From: Candidatus Gastranaerophilales bacterium
GTDB lineage: Bacteria; Cyanobacteriota; Vampirovibrionia; Gastranaerophilales; Gastranaerophilaceae
DNA length: 36,897 nt
Assembly (NCBI GenBank): GCA_944322955.1
Contig: CALUQQ010000009.1
Span: 1-36,897, forward strand
Direction of reading: 5' to 3'
In this document: one piece after another, positions 22,900 to 29,973 of the stretch
Layout of the letters: every line of letters begins with the position of its first letter
How positions within the stretch are numbered: the first letter of the stretch is position 1
The notes under the pieces: generated by a model
What the model saw: the letters and a program-made list of their open reading frames with translations, nothing else
What the model was told of the DNA's origin: nothing
Databases searched by the model: none
Program-made: the position numbers and the translations under genes

Positions 22900-24045
22900 T
22901 TAAAGCCCAGCATTTTCAAGTAAATTTATAAGCATTTTGTTTAATTTTACATTATGAACACGCAAAAAATCCACTTTTTTATTTACCGCCAGTGTATTTA
23001 ACGCAACAGTAAAAATATCTTTTATAAAATTATCCTCATTCTGCATATTTAATAAACTTTTACGAGAAATCCCAAGCATAACGGGACAGCCAAGCCCATA
23101 TAATTCTTCAATTCGATTAATAATTTCAAAATTATCTTGGCGGGTCTTGCCAAACCCTATACCAGGGTCTATGATGACATTTTCGCGCTTTATGCCTTTT
23201 GAGACAGCAAGCTCAATTTTCTTTTCAAGTTCGAGATAAATTTCATCCATTAAATTTTCATAAAAAGGATTATCCTGCATATTTTGTGGCGTTCCTTTTG
23301 AATGTTGGATAACAACTTTGGCGTTAAATTCAGCAATTACATCAGGCATTTTTATATCATAGTCAAAACCCGAAACATCATTAATAATATCCGCCCCCAG
23401 CTCAAGACACTTTTGTGCGACATTTGCACTGCGGGTATCAATGCTTATAGCTGTCGTAATTTTATTTTCTTTAATATATTCCAAAACAGGCACCAGTTTA
23501 GCAAGCTGTTCATCGTCAGACACAGGCTCACAATAGGGTTTTGTAGACTCCGCGCCGATATCAATAATATCCGCCCCGTCTTTTAACATTTCATTTAAAT
23601 GTTCAATTGCATTATTGAACTCATAAAACTCGCCGCCGTCAGAAAAAGAATTAGTTGTAAGGTTTAAAATTCCTACGATTTTGCACCTTTCGTCATTTTT
23701 TACATACCTTTGCATAAGCATTTCGCCGAGTTTTTTAAGTCCAAACGGCTGCAAGGCAAGTTTTTGGGCAATTTTATCAATTTGTGATAAACTCCCGCCG
23801 AGAATACAATCCGTTTTTTCGACTTTAGCGGTAATTGTTTCCCTGTGGGTTGCGCAATCAGCACCGACAGATAATGCTGTTTGCTTCAAAATATTTGCCT
23901 GCGCCGGCGTAAGTCCGAAAATTTTTATATTTTTATAAACAAATTTGTCACGGGCTTTTTTGATATAGGATTTGTCAAACCCAACGGAGGAAAGCTCTTT
24001 GTCTAAATTATCAGTTACAATTTCTTTTAAAACAAAATCGTGCAT
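22900..24045 (-). CDS. folP: Dihydropteroate synthase, long form
   Basis: FolP joins p-aminobenzoate to hydroxymethyl-dihydropterin diphosphate in folate synthesis. The C-terminal 270 residues are a standard DHPS barrel: ILNLTTNSFSDGG, DIIDIGAESTKP, AISIDTRSANVA, INDVSGF and DPGIGFGKTRQDN. About 110 residues precede it (MHDFVLKEIVTDNL to LMQRYVKN), an extension known from some clostridial and deep-branching DHPS proteins and of unclear role. It stands alone, with a short gap to the M16 gene. Confidence 0.93.
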   Translation of the reverse strand: MHDFVLKEIVTDNLDKELSSVGFDKSYIKKARDKFVYKNIKIFGLTPAQANILKQTALSVGADCATHRETITAKVEKTDCILGGSLSQIDKIAQKLALQPFGLKKLGEMLMQRYVKNDERCKIVGILNLTTNSFSDGGEFYEFNNAIEHLNEMLKDGADIIDIGAESTKPYCEPVSDDEQLAKLVPVLEYIKENKITTAISIDTRSANVAQKCLELGADIINDVSGFDYDIKMPDVIAEFNAKVVIQHSKGTPQNMQDNPFYENLMDEIYLELEKKIELAVSKGIKRENVIIDPGIGFGKTRQDNFEIINRIEELYGLGCPVMLGISRKSLLNMQNEDNFIKDIFTVALNTLAVNKKVDFLRVHNVKLNKMLINLLENAGL

Positions 24046-24086
24046 AACCGAAGTTTAGCACGATTTTATCAATTTAACAATATTTT

Positions 24087-24545
24087 TTAAGCTTTGCTGT
24101 CAGCGAGCTTACCGAAGGTCTTACTCATCTCGCCAATTCCGGAAATAAATACAAACACAGCGGTGATTCCGCCGGCAATACCGGAAAATTTAGCGAATGC
24201 TTTACTGTCAAACACAGGTTTCAGCCATTTTGCGACTTTAAGATTTTTACCCCAGTTAATAATACTTTCTTTATAATTTTTAGCATTAGCAAACATCTTA
24301 CTCCAAAGAGATTTTGTCTTTTTACCGACATCTGCAGCTTCTCTAATAGCCTTTGTTGTTTCACCTGACAGCTGAACGACATCGCCGACTTTGCCTAATT
24401 TGAAACGTTTAAATGCATTAATACCGTATTTAGCACCGCCTACAGTAGCACCTGCACCGACACCGACTTCAGTAGCAGTAACGCGGTTTTCATCACGTTT
24501 TTCATTATTAGAGGTAAAGGATATTTTGTTAACACACAATGACAT
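24087..24545 (-). CDS. Small hydrophobic protein with N-terminal Phe tag
   Basis: A 152-residue protein starting MSLCVNKISFTSNNEK. The tag KISFTS is followed by a basic, Gly/Ala-rich body and one hydrophobic segment near the C-terminus (FSGIAGGITAVFVFISGIG). I chose ATG 24545, one base after the upstream stop, because it places the tag at the N-terminus as in the related genes. A GTG at 24581 is possible but has no ribosome site, whereas AGGAGG lies 15 bases before 24545 and coupling is likely. Function unknown; it pairs with the next gene upstream. Confidence 0.65.
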   Translation of the reverse strand: MSLCVNKISFTSNNEKRDENRVTATEVGVGAGATVGGAKYGINAFKRFKLGKVGDVVQLSGETTKAIREAADVGKKTKSLWSKMFANAKNYKESIINWGKNLKVAKWLKPVFDSKAFAKFSGIAGGITAVFVFISGIGEMSKTFGKLADSKA

Positions 24546-24546
24546 A

Positions 24547-25227
24547 CTAATCTTTTGTAACCTCCTGTAATGCGCTAACACCGCCGGTAACGCCGCCGCT
24601 TACCGCGAAAAGATTTGATGTTCCTTTTTCAAGATTATCGGCTGTTGCCCATTTTGCAACTTGTTCTTTTAATTGTGCACCTTTTGCAACAGCGGATTTA
24701 TAATATTCATTTTCTTTTATGCCTGCGCACAAATTGCTTAACTTTTGAGAAAATTTTGTATCTTTATATTTGTTGTTTAAACCGGTTAAAAACTCGTTTG
24801 TTTTTACACCCAGCTTGGAATTTTTTAACTCAGCCAAAAGTTCCTGAGATTTTGAGAAAATATTTTTTACGAATTTTTTCTCACCAAGAGCCTTAATACG
24901 TCTTACACCGGGTCTGATAATTTTTGAGATAACCCCCTGAGTACCGTATTTCAGACCTGCAAATCCAAGAGCTGCACCCAAACCTATTGTAGCAAGTTTA
25001 CCAACAGCACGAATCGGTTTCGGCACTTCAGTATTTTCGACCACCGCATTTATTTCTTCCAGCTGCTTTTCAAGCGCTGACTTATCATTTTCATACGCTT
25101 CTTTTGAATAATATTCATCTGACGGCATATCATCGACCACTTCATAATCAACATCTTTAACTTCGCCGTATTTCGGATAATAAGAACCAAATGCAGGTCT
25201 GAAATTTACTGATTGTACACTTAACAT
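24547..25227 (-). CDS. Hydrophobic-segment protein with N-terminal Phe tag
   Basis: A 226-residue protein starting MLSVQSVNFRPAFGSYYPKY, carrying the VNF/PAFGS tag. Then come an acidic Tyr-rich stretch (YEVVDDMPSDEYYSKEAYE), a Gly/Ala-rich hydrophobic pair of segments (residues about 75-105), a long basic helical region, and a final Gly-rich segment NLFAVSGGVTGGVSAL. No known domain. GGAG precedes the ATG. It is one base from the next tagged gene, and the pair probably acts together, perhaps at a membrane. Confidence 0.7.
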   Translation of the reverse strand: MLSVQSVNFRPAFGSYYPKYGEVKDVDYEVVDDMPSDEYYSKEAYENDKSALEKQLEEINAVVENTEVPKPIRAVGKLATIGLGAALGFAGLKYGTQGVISKIIRPGVRRIKALGEKKFVKNIFSKSQELLAELKNSKLGVKTNEFLTGLNNKYKDTKFSQKLSNLCAGIKENEYYKSAVAKGAQLKEQVAKWATADNLEKGTSNLFAVSGGVTGGVSALQEVTKD

Positions 25228-25347
25228 ATTTTCTCCAATTCTGTTGCAAACAATTAAAAATCCGTGAAAAATATTTTTTGCCGATTTTTTTTAATTTTTT
25301 TAACAAAATTTTACAAAATAACCTTATTAATTATTACACATTTTTAC

Positions 25348-26274
25348 TCATTTGTAAATAAATTTCAACCCTTGATGTGAATTTCTCTTAATAAATTCGC
25401 GGTCAATTTTATTCAAGCAGTCGAACTTTGCACCGAGCCATTTAGGCGCGATTAAAGTATCTCTAAAACCGTTTCCTGCAAGACGGTGTATTGTAGTTTC
25501 TTTCGGAAGATATTCCAAAAAGTCACACACATAATTTACATAATCATCTTCACTCATGAAATCAATTTCGCCGTTTTTGTACATCCTTGCGAGTTTTGTA
25601 TTTTCAAGGGCGCAAAGCATGTGGATTTTGACCCCGTCGACCTTTAATTGTGCAAGCTTTTGAGCAGTCTGCATAATTTCGTCATGGCTTTCCCACAACC
25701 CGAAAATCACATGCACGCAAACATTAATCCCGCGTTCTTTTGTTTTTTCATAAGCTTTTAAAAAACAATCCATGTCATGGCCGCGGTTAATACGGTTCAA
25801 AGTCTTATCATGAATCGACTGTAGTCCGTATTCAATCCATGTGTAATAATCATTTTTGTAAGCAGCAATTAAATCAAGCTTTTCATCGTCAACACAATCC
25901 GGCCGTGTTCCGATTGAAATGCCGACTATTTTGTCATTATGTAATGCGGAATTATAGATTCTTTCGAGTTCTTTAACCGGTTTGTAAGTATTTGTATAGG
26001 CTTGAAAATATGACATGAATTTTTCAGCTTTAAACCGCTCCGTCAAATTCTTAATGCCGGAGTCAACCTGTTCTTCAATTGATAATTTATTAGAATGCGC
26101 CTGTGAAAAACTTCCGCCCTCATCGCAGAATATACATCCGCCCGTAGAAATTGTTCCGTCCCTGTTTGGACACGAAAAACCGGCGTCAAGTGTTATTTTA
26201 TAAACCTTAGCGCCGAATTTATTTTTCAAATGTGCACTATACTGATTATAGCGTTTATCAGTATTATTAAACAT
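25348..26274 (-). CDS. Radical SAM protein, YhcC/TIGR01212 family
   Basis: A 308-residue radical SAM enzyme of the family typified by E. coli YhcC. It has the cluster Cys pattern CPNRDGTISTGGCIFCDEGG (CysX9CysX2Cys), preceded by KITLDAGFS, then EYGLQSIHDKTLNRINRGH and HVIFGLWES. A role in tRNA modification or related chemistry is suspected for the family but not settled. It starts two bases after the small zinc-ribbon gene, without a strong ribosome site of its own, so it is likely translated by coupling. Confidence 0.9.
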   Translation of the reverse strand: MFNNTDKRYNQYSAHLKNKFGAKVYKITLDAGFSCPNRDGTISTGGCIFCDEGGSFSQAHSNKLSIEEQVDSGIKNLTERFKAEKFMSYFQAYTNTYKPVKELERIYNSALHNDKIVGISIGTRPDCVDDEKLDLIAAYKNDYYTWIEYGLQSIHDKTLNRINRGHDMDCFLKAYEKTKERGINVCVHVIFGLWESHDEIMQTAQKLAQLKVDGVKIHMLCALENTKLARMYKNGEIDFMSEDDYVNYVCDFLEYLPKETTIHRLAGNGFRDTLIAPKWLGAKFDCLNKIDREFIKRNSHQGLKFIYK

Positions 26275-26276
26275 TT

Positions 26277-26447
26277 TTACCGTGCGTCGTCATTGTTATC
26301 CAAAATAGGATATACATAATGCTCTCCGCAATTGGGACAAACAACTTCCTGTTGTTTACCATCTTCCAGCTGAGCCACTTCAAACAAGGTTTTGCAGCCT
26401 GATTGTACGCATCTTATTGCCCATGAAGGTCTTACTAATCTTGCCAT
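26277..26447 (-). CDS. Zinc-ribbon protein of 56 residues
   Basis: A small protein starting MARLVRPSWAIRCVQSGCKT, with a CX4C pair at Cys13 and Cys18 and a CPNC pair at residues 37-40: four Cys spaced as a zinc ribbon or rubredoxin-like knuckle. It ends with an acidic tail (DNNDDAR). GAGAGGAAT precedes the ATG. Only two bases separate it from the radical SAM gene downstream, so it may supply that enzyme with a partner, but nothing in the sequence proves it. Confidence 0.75.
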   Translation of the reverse strand: MARLVRPSWAIRCVQSGCKTLFEVAQLEDGKQQEVVCPNCGEHYVYPILDNNDDAR

Positions 26448-26568
26448 AAATTATTCCTCTCTTTTACAGAAACATTTTAACACTGAATATAAGTTTAGGC
26501 AAGTATTAAACAATCGGGCATTACAAAACATCAGCCGAAAGAATAAAATATTAAAAAAGGAGCAAAAA

Positions 26569-26847
26569 ATGAAAAATTTTTTAATATTTATAGCAATAGC
26601 AACCGTAATAGTATTTGCCGCCATGGATGCGACACAAAGAATGAATGAACTAAACGAAATTGCAATAAAAACGCCTGCACAGGTTGAAATGAAAAATGAC
26701 CTGATAAAAAGAGAACCGCAGCAGAATAAAAACAACAGCCCGCAAAACAATATTCAAACACCTGCCAATTCTTTTAACGAACGCTTAAAAGAACAACAAA
26801 ATAACAATCTGCCGCAGACAAAACAGCCGAATTTTAAAATGAATTAA
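26569..26847 (+). CDS. Membrane-anchored Asn/Gln-rich small protein
   Basis: A 92-residue protein. Residues 2-18 (KNFLIFIAIATVIVFAA) form an uncleaved anchor or signal, and the rest is hydrophilic and rich in Asn, Gln, Pro and Lys (for instance PQQNKNNSPQNNIQTP). ATG 26569 is chosen over an upstream start because AAAAAAGGAG lies just before it. Function unknown; the low-complexity tail suggests a flexible periplasmic segment. Its last four bases overlap the stop of the convergent gene. Confidence 0.65.
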   Translation: MKNFLIFIAIATVIVFAAMDATQRMNELNEIAIKTPAQVEMKNDLIKREPQQNKNNSPQNNIQTPANSFNERLKEQQNNNLPQTKQPNFKMN

Positions 26848-27635
26848 AAATCAAAAATTGTTTCGCTTTGTATTTCACCGTAATCGTTTTCATCTTGCTG
26901 ACGAACATTAGCAAAAGGTTTGGTAATAAAATCCGTTTGTTTTGTTTTATCAGAAGCCGGTAAAACAGGTTTTGTAACTTTCGGATAAAATCTCAGCATA
27001 ATGTTTTGCGCAATGTCTTTGGAAACAATATCTTTTGAATAGAATTTCAATTTTTCCAGCTGCGATTCAGCCTGCGCCGTTGAAACCGCCCAGAACCGCG
27101 ATTCGTTATCTGCAAGACTTCTTTTATACTTTCCGCTCCACATTACAATGTCGTTAACGTTATCAGTCAATACCGCATCAATTTCCATTTTATAAATATT
27201 ATATATTTCAAACACTGTTGAAATTTCCAAAACTTCCCAGACACTTCTTCCGGTACTTTGTTGAACCGCTTCAGCATCAATTAACAGGACAGATTTTGCA
27301 TCAAAAGCCTTAGATAGAAGTTTTAATCCTGTAAAATCAACCGATTTGGAACTTCTATATTTATTTAAAACATTAACTGCTGAAGCTTTTAATTTAGCAT
27401 CTGAAGATAATTTTTTCCTTACTGCATATAAATCGGGCGATAAAATTTTTCCCTGACTGTTAAAATTCTTTATAACGTCGTCAGCAATAATTTCCGACAT
27501 TTCCGGGAAGCAATAGTAATTTCCGCACACGTTCAATAAATCAACCGGCAGCACAAGCACCTTAAAAGATTCCGCACCAACACAATTGCCTAAAAACAAA
27601 CAAATTAATACTATAATCTTGGCCCATATTTTCAT
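26844..27635 (-). CDS. Secreted protein of unknown function
   Basis: A 263-residue protein with a signal peptide MKIWAKIIVLICLFLGNCVG, cleaved near VGA-ES. The mature part starts FKVLVLPVDLL, has SEIIADDVIKNFNS and a strand-helix pattern seen in periplasmic proteins that build a DUF-type TolB-N or CsgG-like fold (VLVLPV followed by a helix), and ends in a disordered acidic tail. The family is not identified. ATG 27635 is preferred to an upstream Met because an extended -10 ends six bases before it (leaderless) and the signal peptide then starts properly with Met-Lys. Confidence 0.7.
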   Translation of the reverse strand: MKIWAKIIVLICLFLGNCVGAESFKVLVLPVDLLNVCGNYYCFPEMSEIIADDVIKNFNSQGKILSPDLYAVRKKLSSDAKLKASAVNVLNKYRSSKSVDFTGLKLLSKAFDAKSVLLIDAEAVQQSTGRSVWEVLEISTVFEIYNIYKMEIDAVLTDNVNDIVMWSGKYKRSLADNESRFWAVSTAQAESQLEKLKFYSKDIVSKDIAQNIMLRFYPKVTKPVLPASDKTKQTDFITKPFANVRQQDENDYGEIQSETIFDF

Positions 27636-27641
27636 AATAAA

Positions 27642-27650
27642 ATTATAGCA
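27642..27650 (-). promoter_or_regulatory. Extended -10 directly before the secreted-protein gene
   Basis: On the minus strand TGC then TATAAT (27647-27642), with six bases to the ATG at 27635 and no ribosome site. Transcription would start at the ATG. Confidence 0.6.
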
Positions 27651-27716
27651 CAATCATACACCTAATGGATTATATTTCTAAAAAAACAGTCTAAAATATT
27701 CCTAAAGGAGAATATT

Positions 27717-28100
27717 ATGGATTACAACTTTTTAATGGAAAAAGCAATTGAAGTTTCTAAAAATGCCTATATTCCTTATTCCAAATTTCCAGTTGGCGCG
27801 TGTGTTTTAACGGAAAATGATAAAATATACACAGGCTGTAACTTTGAAAACGCAAGTTTCGGACTCACAATATGCGCGGAAAGAAATGCTATTGGCTCTG
27901 CAATAGCTGACGGCGAGAAAAAAATTAAAGCAATAGCAATATATTCTCCTAATATGGATAACTGTTATCCCTGCGGGGCTTGCCGGCAGGTGCTGCACGA
28001 ATTCAAATCGGATAACGGAATTGATATTATTTTAAAAAATAAAAATGAATTGACTTTTCATAAAATTGAAAATCTACTCCCTGAAGGATTTAACTTGTAA
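27717..28100 (+). CDS. cdd: Cytidine deaminase
   Basis: Cdd deaminates cytidine and deoxycytidine for pyrimidine salvage. The 127-residue protein has YIPYSKFPVGACVL, the zinc and catalytic-glutamate motif CAERNA (Cys ligand form of tetrameric Cdd) and PCGACRQVL with the other two Cys ligands. Full length for the small tetrameric class. AAAGGAG precedes the start. It overlaps the following small zinc-ribbon gene by one base (TAATG). Confidence 0.95.
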   Translation: MDYNFLMEKAIEVSKNAYIPYSKFPVGACVLTENDKIYTGCNFENASFGLTICAERNAIGSAIADGEKKIKAIAIYSPNMDNCYPCGACRQVLHEFKSDNGIDIILKNKNELTFHKIENLLPEGFNL

Positions 28101-28318
28101 TGTACTTTTTAGAACTTCTGGTGAAAAAATTTATAAAAAAAAATGACCCCTATAATTCCTACGACCCGCTCAATAATGAACAGGATGATGATTATTTGGC
28201 TTGCGAACACATATTTATGCCGCTCGACAGCACCGGTGAATACCTTTCCTGCCGCAATTGCGGACTAGTTGTCAAAAAACAAGATTTGAAAGATATAAAC
28301 TTTTTCAGACATAAATAA
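28100..28318 (+). CDS. Small zinc-ribbon-like protein, unknown
   Basis: A 72-residue protein starting MYFLELLVKKFIKKND, then acidic (NNEQDDDY). It then has CEH and, 16 residues later, CRNCGLVV, giving a possible three-Cys plus His zinc ribbon of the kind that recognises nucleic acid or protein. No known family recognised. It starts in the cdd stop codon, so it is translationally coupled to it. Confidence 0.65.
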   Translation: MYFLELLVKKFIKKNDPYNSYDPLNNEQDDDYLACEHIFMPLDSTGEYLSCRNCGLVVKKQDLKDINFFRHK

Positions 28319-28357
28319 ATTTTGTAAAAATTATTTAATATTCCGTCAAAAAAATTC

Positions 28358-28386
28358 TTGATGTTTTTTTATAAATAGTGTATTAT
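28358..28386 (+). promoter_or_regulatory. Promoter of the four-repeat regulator
   Basis: TTGATG (28358-28363), 17-base spacer, TATTAT (28381-28386), 20 bases before the TTG start codon at 28407. Confidence 0.6.
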
Positions 28387-28406
28387 TAACTAACGGATGG
28401 TGTGAA

Positions 28407-29552
28407 TTGAATATTAAAAAGAACGAATTGACAAAAATTCAAATAAATGAGATAAAAAAGGATTTGCCGGACTTAAAGAACATAACCGAGTCAAAAGCTG
28501 TGACAATAAGCAAATGGCTTGGCGAATGGATAAAAGAAGACTTAGCATCGGGCCAGATCAACGAAAATGATTTGCTCCCTTCCAAAGCAGATTTTGCCTA
28601 TATGTTCGGCGTGAGTCTGGGGACTATGCAAAACGCACTCAGATATTTGGAAGACAATGGTTTTGTACAATCCAAACAATGTATAGGAACTCTTGTCAAA
28701 TCTTCGGACAAACAAAATCCCGCAATGCGTAAATTGACATCAAAACGTGAGGTTGCAATAGAAAATATTAAAAAATATATTTTAAAATCAGGCTTTATGC
28801 CAGGTGACAATCTGCCGTCATCCTGTATTATTGCACAAAAAGCCGGTTGTTCGCCTAATACGGCAAGACTTGCGCTGGAATATCTTTGTAATCGCGGAAT
28901 TTTAACTCATAAATTTAAAAATTCCAAAGAAACCGGCTGGATCCTGAACAAAAATGATTTTGAAATCACTGATAAAAATTCAAACGAAACTCTTGTCGAC
29001 AAAATTCAAAATGACTTAAAAGAATATATTAAAAACAATCTCCAAACAGGTGACAAAATTCCGGCACATGCAGAACTTTCAGAAAAATTCAAAGTCAGTA
29101 TAAAAACACTTCATGATGCTTTGAAACTGCTTATTCAAGAAGGAATACTGCTAGCAAGACGCGGACGTTACGGAACCATTGTTGTTAAAATGCCGGATGA
29201 AATGACCGTTGAACAACGCTATGAAACATCTATATTTGCGCCGGCAAAAGACACTGCTTTTTACTATTATGAAAAAACACAAAACAATATAAAAAAAATG
29301 ATTGCAGAGAATTACTCGGTTGGCATGAAGCTGCCATCCATAGCAGAGCTTTCAAAACAAATGGACTTAAGCCCGAATACAATAAGAAAAGCCTTCCATA
29401 ATCTTGCTAAAGAGGGCTATTTGATATTTTCACGCGGCCGCTACGGCGGAACTTTTGTTATTGATATTCCGGAAACCGACGAACACGCTTTCAAATGGCT
29501 TGCTGTCAACCCGAAATACGCTGAGGTTATTCATCCTGGTCCGCTTATATAA
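28407..29552 (+). CDS. Regulator built of four GntR-type winged helices
   Basis: A 381-residue protein with four successive GntR-like winged-helix units and no recognisable effector domain. They lie at residues about 33-97 ([20 protein letters not shown]), 116-180 ([20 protein letters not shown]), 196-261 ([20 protein letters not shown]) and 289-353 ([20 protein letters not shown]). Each has the G-x-x-LPS start, the recognition helix and, in units 3 and 4, the wing RRGRYG/SRGRYGG. Normal GntR proteins have one such unit plus an FCD, UTRA or aminotransferase domain. Unit 4 fits the consensus best. The start is TTG 28407, with GGATGG upstream. Its 3' end overlaps panD (convergent) by eight bases. 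Confidence 0.85.
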   Translation: MNIKKNELTKIQINEIKKDLPDLKNITESKAVTISKWLGEWIKEDLASGQINENDLLPSKADFAYMFGVSLGTMQNALRYLEDNGFVQSKQCIGTLVKSSDKQNPAMRKLTSKREVAIENIKKYILKSGFMPGDNLPSSCIIAQKAGCSPNTARLALEYLCNRGILTHKFKNSKETGWILNKNDFEITDKNSNETLVDKIQNDLKEYIKNNLQTGDKIPAHAELSEKFKVSIKTLHDALKLLIQEGILLARRGRYGTIVVKMPDEMTVEQRYETSIFAPAKDTAFYYYEKTQNNIKKMIAENYSVGMKLPSIAELSKQMDLSPNTIRKAFHNLAKEGYLIFSRGRYGGTFVIDIPETDEHAFKWLAVNPKYAEVIHPGPLI

Positions 29553-29892
29553 TTTTATTATTTTCGTCTACCATTACAATTGCAGGCTTGAAATTTACAA
29601 CTTCATCCGGTGTAAAATACGCATAAGATACGATTATAACCTTATCGCCCGGCTGAACTTTTCTCGCTGCGGCACCATTCAAACAAATACATCCTGAATC
29701 AGCAGAACCTTTGATTACATAAGTCTGAAACCTTTCTCCGTTATTTACATCCAATATATCAACCTTTTGACCTTCTTTTATTTTGCTTGCCTTCATCAAG
29801 GTTTCATCAATAGTAATTGACCCGACGTAATTCAAATTAGCATCAGTAACAGTGGCTCTGTGAATTTTTGAATATAAGAATTCTTGTAACAT
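29545..29892 (-). CDS. panD: Aspartate 1-decarboxylase proenzyme
   Basis: PanD makes beta-alanine from aspartate for pantothenate and coenzyme A, using a pyruvoyl group made by self-cleavage. The 115-residue protein has the cleavage site in NYVGSITID (Gly-Ser at about 23-24), the N-terminal [12 protein letters not shown], and [20 protein letters not shown]. Full length. ATG 29892 is chosen over an upstream frame extension because GAGGT precedes it and the promoter lies between the two. No other pantothenate genes are near. Confidence 0.94.
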   Translation of the reverse strand: MLQEFLYSKIHRATVTDANLNYVGSITIDETLMKASKIKEGQKVDILDVNNGERFQTYVIKGSADSGCICLNGAAARKVQPGDKVIIVSYAYFTPDEVVNFKPAIVMVDENNKII

Positions 29893-29908
29893 TTTTACCT
29901 CACACAGG

Positions 29909-29937
29909 ATTATATAACAGACAAAAAAGCGGTGCAA
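29909..29937 (-). promoter_or_regulatory. panD promoter
   Basis: On the minus strand TTGCAC (29937-29932) and TATAAT (29914-29909) are separated by 17 bases. The -35 is part of the downstream arm of the GH13 gene's terminator hairpin. Confidence 0.75.
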
Positions 29938-29952
29938 GTTTTTACCTGCACC
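29923..29952 (-). terminator. Terminator of the GH13 operon
   Basis: On the minus strand GGTGCA (29952-29947) pairs with TGCACC (29936-29931) around a ten-base loop, then GC and six T. It lies just past the GH13 gene stop and ahead of panD. Confidence 0.75.
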
Positions 29953-29973
29953 TTTGTTTATTTAATGTGTGCC

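Noticed and set aside
26392-26568. Upstream extension of the Asn/Gln-rich protein
   Set aside because: It would overlap the start of the divergent zinc-ribbon gene; AAAGGAG and the hydrophobic anchor mark ATG 26569.
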